Below are positions 37,911-41,669 of a DNA stretch of 41,669 nt, piece by piece (within the stretch, counting starts at the first letter, position 1; the number at the start of each line of letters is the position of its first letter). A program made the translations under genes and the position numbers. Under the pieces are notes generated by a model. That model worked only from the letters and a program-made list of their open reading frames with translations. It was not told the DNA's origin and made no database searches. Origin of the DNA: Pseudomonadota bacterium (lineage in GTDB: Bacteria > Vulcanimicrobiota > Xenobia > RGZZ01); NCBI GenBank assembly GCA_010028905.1, contig RGZZ01000003.1:1-41669 (forward strand), given 5' to 3'.

Positions 37911-39413
37911 TTGCGTCCGCTCACGCGGGTCTGGCTGGCAGCAGCCCTCTACACCGCGCTCTACTCCTGGTTCTGCGTGCAGCGCGCCGTCTCCGCCTAC
38001 TACGGCGATCCAGACTACGGTCTCTTCCAGCAGAGCTTCTGGACCACGCTGAACGAGGGCTGGCTCTTCTACAACACGTACGAGAGCGGCACCCACTTCT
38101 CGAAGCACAACTCCCCCATCCTCTTCCTCGTTCTCCCGTTCTACGCGGCGCTCCCGCGCCTCGAGACACTGCTGGTGGTGCAGACAGCGGCCATCGCTCT
38201 TGGGGCCGTGGCAGTCTTCAAGCTCGCCGCGCTGCTGGTTGACGAAGAGAGCGCGGTGCTCCTGGCCTGGTCGTACCTTCTCTACCATCCGATGCACGGC
38301 GTGAGCTATGACCAGTTCAATGAGCTGGCCTTCCTGCCCGCTCCCCTGCTCTTCGCGTTCTACTTCATGGTTCAACGCCGCATGGGCTGGTTCTGGGCCT
38401 GCATCACCGCCTCGCTGGCCTGCAAGGAAGACGTGCCGTTCGTCACCTTCGGCCTCGGGCTGTACATGATCTGGCTCGGACGCAACACCCGCCGCGAGAG
38501 CGAGTCCCCGGATCGTCTGGTGCGCCATGGCCAGCTGCTCGCCCTCATCTCGGTCGCCTGGCTCCTGCTGTCGCTGCGCGTGATCTTTCCGCTGCTGCGC
38601 GATGGCGCGACCTGGCCGTACTTCAGAGAGCGCTATGGCCAGTTCGGCCGCGACTTCACCGAGGTTGCGCTGAACCTTCTCGCGCACCCCTGGATCATCG
38701 TGCCATACCTGCTGCGTCGGCATGCTCTGCTCGTGCTCGTAGAGCTCACCGCCCCGCTCGCCTTCCTCCCCTTCCGAGCCCCCGCCGTGGCGGCGATCCC
38801 GCTGGCCACGTGGGTCGTTCTGCAGCTGTCGTCGTTCGGCGCGATGCACAACTGCGGCTCACGGTACATGGCCCCCGTGATCGCGTGCATGTTCGCGGCG
38901 ACCATCGTCGGGCTGCGCAACGTGGTTGCCGCGACGGCCGTCTCCGACGACTCTGTCGAACAGGCTGCCCAGCGTCGCCGGACCGGTCTGCGCTGGAGCC
39001 GGTGGGTTCTCGCCCTCACCACGCTCTCGACACTTGCGCTCGATACCACCCCGATGCGCTTCCCCTTCCGAGGCATTCGACGCCCCACAGCCCATCAGAT
39101 CGCAAGAAACGCGCTGGCCGAGCGCGTTCCCGCCAGCGCCAGTGTTTCGACCCAGCCGGAGTTCTACGCGCCGCTGAGCCGCCGCGCCGATGTCTGGCTC
39201 GGATACCATCCCGGCACGGACTACGTGCTCGTCGACCCCACCCCTGATTTCACGGGCCACGCAACGTGGTTCGATCACGCCCGCTGGAACGTGAACCTTC
39301 CGCAGATCGTTGCGCGGGGCGAGTACGTGATGGTCGACCAGGCAGACGGTGCGGTGCTGCTCAGACGCGTGCCCTGGGCGATGCGGGGGGCTCGCCGGCC
39401 TACTGCTCCTTGA
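37911..39413 (+). CDS. DUF2079 multi-pass membrane protein
   Basis: About 500 residues if it starts at the TTG at 37911, five bases past the upstream stop; AGGG lies just before it. A longer ATG frame at 37794 would run through the end of the upstream gene. The N-terminal lumen-type loop reads DYGLFQQSFWTTLNEGWLFY, then HFSKHNSPILFLVLPFYAALP, the recognisable DUF2079 signature. About ten hydrophobic helices follow, and the C-terminal part is soluble (ASVSTQPEFYAPLSRRADVW). These proteins resemble GT-C glycosyltransferases and may transfer sugars from lipid carriers, but no activity is proven. The 3' end overlaps the convergent pseudopilin gene by 14 bases. Confidence 0.85.
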   Translation: MRPLTRVWLAAALYTALYSWFCVQRAVSAYYGDPDYGLFQQSFWTTLNEGWLFYNTYESGTHFSKHNSPILFLVLPFYAALPRLETLLVVQTAAIALGAVAVFKLAALLVDEESAVLLAWSYLLYHPMHGVSYDQFNELAFLPAPLLFAFYFMVQRRMGWFWACITASLACKEDVPFVTFGLGLYMIWLGRNTRRESESPDRLVRHGQLLALISVAWLLLSLRVIFPLLRDGATWPYFRERYGQFGRDFTEVALNLLAHPWIIVPYLLRRHALLVLVELTAPLAFLPFRAPAVAAIPLATWVVLQLSSFGAMHNCGSRYMAPVIACMFAATIVGLRNVVAATAVSDDSVEQAAQRRRTGLRWSRWVLALTTLSTLALDTTPMRFPFRGIRRPTAHQIARNALAERVPASASVSTQPEFYAPLSRRADVWLGYHPGTDYVLVDPTPDFTGHATWFDHARWNVNLPQIVARGEYVMVDQADGAVLLRRVPWAMRGARRPTAP

Positions 39414-39828
39414 GGCCGCCGTTCAAGGTGTACTGGGGATACCCCGTGGGCAGGCTCAGGTCGAGATGCGTGACGCCGGTGCACGACATGGTGTAGTTCG
39501 CAGGTGTCGTGGCACTGGTGTAGCCATTCGTGTAGCAGGAGTTGTCGAGCGCGGACGGGCACTTGGCGATGATCTTCAGGTAGGTCGGCGTGAGAGAGGT
39601 CAGCATCACGGGGTAGCGCTGGTCGTTCTCCTCTGAGTACATGGTGAGGGCGGTCGCCGTGTTGCGCAGGTTCGACTCGCACCCGCTCAGGCGCGTGCGG
39701 GCCTTTGCGCGAACGAAGTTGGGCAGGATGATGAGGATGAGCACGGAGATGAGCGACAGCACCACCATGAGCTCAATCAACGTGAACCCTCGACGCACCC
39801 GTACTCTCTTCTGACCGTGCTCGCTCAC
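39400..39828 (-). CDS. Type IV pilin-like prepilin (pseudopilin)
   Basis: 142 residues from a GTG at 39828. The class III signal is clear: basic leader VRVRRG cut before FTLIELMVVLSLISVLILII, with the glutamate at position 5 of the mature protein. The globular part has four cysteines (GCESN, KCPS, SCYT, SCTG), perhaps two disulfides, and ends LNGGLKEQ. It resembles GspG/PilE-like minor pilins of Gram-positive-related and cyanobacterial-type genomes. No prepilin peptidase, ATPase or secretin lies next to it, so it is an orphan in this window. It could serve type II secretion, pili or DNA uptake together with dprA. Confidence 0.9.
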   Translation of the reverse strand: MSEHGQKRVRVRRGFTLIELMVVLSLISVLILIILPNFVRAKARTRLSGCESNLRNTATALTMYSEENDQRYPVMLTSLTPTYLKIIAKCPSALDNSCYTNGYTSATTPANYTMSCTGVTHLDLSLPTGYPQYTLNGGLKEQ

Positions 39829-39883
39829 AGGTAAATCTCATCCTCGCGCGTGGAACTGCTCCACATCGTTCTGCTCTCGCCCA

Positions 39884-40468
39884 TCACAGGACCACCGTAG
39901 AGCTGTTCATAGCGGCATTTGCTGCGTCAACCCGTTCCTTGATGGTTCTCACGGCAAACGGAAACTCCGGGAAGAACACCGAATCGATCCAGCAGGTGCG
40001 GCCCGCCATCTCGAGGGTGCAGATCTTCACGAAGCTGCCTTGCACAGGCTTCACCACGATCTGATGCCAGTCTGCCGCAAGCATGGAGTCGCTGTCGCGG
40101 ATCACGAGCCGCCGCGTCTCCATGATGACGCTCTTGAGAGCGTACGACAGATAGATGAACACTGACGTTGCGACAAGTCCGCCCGAGAAGAACGAGCAGA
40201 GGCCTACCGCAAGATACCGCAGGGACGCATCACCCGGAGGGATCACCCTGTAGTAGTACATCGCCGAGATGACCAGCAAGACGGCGGGGAGCAGGGGCAG
40301 GATGCACAAGAAGAGCACCCTGCCCCTGTTCGCGTGAATCGTGCGTGTCTCGAGCGAGATCGGTGCTGACGCAGCGGCTCGCTTCTCGGTTGGCTTCATC
40401 TGCCTGAGCAGATCGGTCTTATCGTCGCCAAAGCGATATGGGTTGTTTGTCTTTGAGTCGTCTCCCAT
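39884..40468 (-). CDS. Membrane protein with two helices and a C-terminal PH-like part
   Basis: 194 residues from the ATG at 40468; the frame continues to 40561, but that part looks non-coding. Two hydrophobic helices (VLFLCILPLLPAVLLVISAM and YLAVGLCSFFSGGLVATSVF) are followed by ETRRLVIRDSDSMLAADWHQ and IVVKPVQGSFVKICTLEMAG, a beta-rich stretch that could be a small PH-like domain. I do not recognise a family. It is 55 bases upstream of the pseudopilin gene on the same strand. Confidence 0.65.
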   Translation of the reverse strand: MGDDSKTNNPYRFGDDKTDLLRQMKPTEKRAAASAPISLETRTIHANRGRVLFLCILPLLPAVLLVISAMYYYRVIPPGDASLRYLAVGLCSFFSGGLVATSVFIYLSYALKSVIMETRRLVIRDSDSMLAADWHQIVVKPVQGSFVKICTLEMAGRTCWIDSVFFPEFPFAVRTIKERVDAANAAMNSSTVVL

Positions 40469-40593
40469 GTTCGCCACACCCGTCTCCGGTTGTTCCGGCT
40501 GATGGGTTCGACATTGCAGCGACAGATCCTGTGCCGAGCGAGGCTCGAGCGTGGGTCTCACGCCCCCGTGGCTACGCCTCTCTCTGCGGCTGT

Positions 40594-41550
40594 TCAGGCG
40601 TGGGACAGACGCTCGCGCAGCTCCTCGAGCGCAGCCTCCGCACGATCAGCAGATGTGTCGGCGGGTCCGACACTGGCCTCGACAGCCGCGAGCGCCTGCT
40701 GCACGGATGAGAGAGACGCGTGCACCTGACGAACCGCGTCGCGGATCTCGCGCGCCGAACCGCTCACGTCGACACCGGTGCGATCGGACTTGATGACGGC
40801 CACCGACGCGTCGGTGAGCGACAGGCAGGTCTCCGCGAGACGAAGTTCAGAGAGGCTCGGCGTCAGGGCGCCATCGATCTGGCTGCTTCTCTGCAGCGCC
40901 TCGGTCAGGGCCTCACGCGCATCGTCGAGAACCGCGAGCACGCCGTTCTCCGACGGGAGGCAGGTGCGCAGGTCTTGCAGGCAGACAGCAGCGCTCTCGA
41001 GGTTGCGGGTGATGCCACGGCCATCACCAACGGTGCGAGCGGCACCGATCTCGCAGTCATGAAGTCCGTTGCGAGCGCTCCACAGCTGGAAGTCGAGCTG
41101 CTCACCAGCCCCCCGGACGTTGCGGCTGGGCGTATCGGCCTCTGCCTGCGCGAGCGGACCTTCGAGGCGATGCACGTCGCTTCGCGCGCGGTTCACCGTG
41201 AAGTCAGCATACTCGACATCAGACTGCGCGTCCGCCAGGCCTTGGCGAGCCGAGCGGAGATGCTCGAGGGCAAGATCGAGGGTGGTCCCAGAATCGGTGA
41301 CGGTGGAGGTCCGAGGGCAGGCGATCTCTGCTGAGGGAGGCGCATCGACCGCGGCGCGCAGCGACGGCGACGGCGACGCAGGGGAATCAACAGCGCCGAA
41401 CGCTGACGCGTCGCTGGTGGCGTAGAAGTCGACCCCTTCCTCGCACGCGATGCACTCGCGGGGAAGGGAGACGTGGAGCAAGCCACTCTTTCCGCACGAC
41501 GGATCCGTGACGGGGATGCGTATCACGTTCGCATTCTGGATGGCGTCCAA
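40594..41550 (-). CDS. Helical, alanine-rich protein with N-terminal cysteines, unknown
   Basis: 318 residues from a TTG at 41550; a GTG at 41526 is an alternative. The N-terminus has cysteines in DPSCGKSG and ECIACEEG, possibly a small metal site. A serine/proline-rich linker follows. The remainder (about 90-318) is long amphipathic helix with repeated phrases such as LALEHLRSARQGLADAQSD and RDAVRQVHASLSSVQQALAA, likely coiled coil or a helical bundle. No signal peptide, membrane helix or catalytic motif. A probable promoter lies just upstream, so it seems to be the first gene of its unit. Function unknown. Confidence 0.6.
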   Translation of the reverse strand: MDAIQNANVIRIPVTDPSCGKSGLLHVSLPRECIACEEGVDFYATSDASAFGAVDSPASPSPSLRAAVDAPPSAEIACPRTSTVTDSGTTLDLALEHLRSARQGLADAQSDVEYADFTVNRARSDVHRLEGPLAQAEADTPSRNVRGAGEQLDFQLWSARNGLHDCEIGAARTVGDGRGITRNLESAAVCLQDLRTCLPSENGVLAVLDDAREALTEALQRSSQIDGALTPSLSELRLAETCLSLTDASVAVIKSDRTGVDVSGSAREIRDAVRQVHASLSSVQQALAAVEASVGPADTSADRAEAALEELRERLSHA

Positions 41551-41632
41551 GCGCTGGCGGTATCCCTGCTGCTGATCTCACGGCTCGCGACGCACTGGGG
41601 GGGCAGTGGCGTTGCGGCGGCGGTGTTCTCCA

Positions 41633-41661
41633 AGAATATCCGCACAGCGATGGCGAGACAA
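41633..41661 (-). promoter_or_regulatory. Possible promoter for the helical cysteine protein
   Basis: Minus strand: TTGTCT (41656-41661), a 17-base spacer and TATTCT (41633-41638). Transcription would start near 41626, about 75 bases ahead of the TTG start. The hexamers are moderate matches. Confidence 0.45.
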
Positions 41662-41669
41662 TTAACAAG

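Overview
The window is GC-rich bacterial chromosome with tight gene packing, many overlapping start and stop codons, and frequent GTG or TTG starts. It carries a Firmicutes-style L10 leader, a four-cysteine ribosomal protein L28, a YqzL-like microprotein and a short-form N-acetylglutamate synthase. Together with zinc-ribbon/FHA/VWA signalling proteins and a WD40 fragment, these suggest a deep-branching member of the Terrabacteria side of the tree (for example an Eremiobacterota/Xenobia- or Armatimonadota-like lineage). That placement is a low-confidence inference. No rRNA, tRNA, CRISPR array, IS element or phage was seen.

Layout. 1-1748 (+): the end of a WD40 protein, coupled to argH. 1780-6059 (-): a YqzL-like microprotein with its own promoter, a hairpin, a 716-residue protein colinear with the primase-helicase of TOTE conflict systems but lacking nearly all catalytic residues in both halves, and a secreted protein overlapping its end. 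6180-10220: a SpoU/TrmH rRNA methyltransferase (+), then on the minus strand an S26-like protein with an altered active site, a dicarboxylate/amino-acid:cation symporter and a secreted S1/P1 nuclease. 10221-12482 (+): a membrane DUF2231 protein fused to a cysteine-rich metal-binding module. 12627-21852 (+): an arginine/carbamoyl-phosphate run, argC-argB-argD-argA-carA-carB-argG, mostly coupled by 4-base overlaps. argJ, argF and argE are not present. A hairpin closes the run, followed by a small protein with an integrase-type core-binding fold and no recombinase domain.

22627-35406 (-): a long co-directional stretch. Reading in the direction of transcription it has a Ser/Thr kinase with C-terminal membrane helices, a zinc-ribbon/pseudokinase/PP2C fusion, a VWA protein, a double-zinc-ribbon FHA protein, a TPR-FHA protein, dprA, hslV (no hslU beside it), recQ, a cysteine-containing conserved hypothetical, and a carboxypeptidase Q-like M28 peptidase. 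The first five genes look like one phospho-signalling module: a kinase writes, FHA domains read, PP2C erases, and the VWA protein is a likely adaptor.

35551-37348: rplJ-rplL (-) behind a consensus promoter and an L10-type autoregulatory leader, divergent from rpmB (+). 37381-41669: a small secreted protein and a DUF2079 membrane protein (+), then on the minus strand a pseudopilin, a two-helix membrane protein and a helical cysteine-containing protein, none with a firm function.

The most unusual items are the double-dead TOTE-like primase-helicase at 3659-5809 and the kinase/pseudokinase-phosphatase/VWA/FHA module at 27940-35406.
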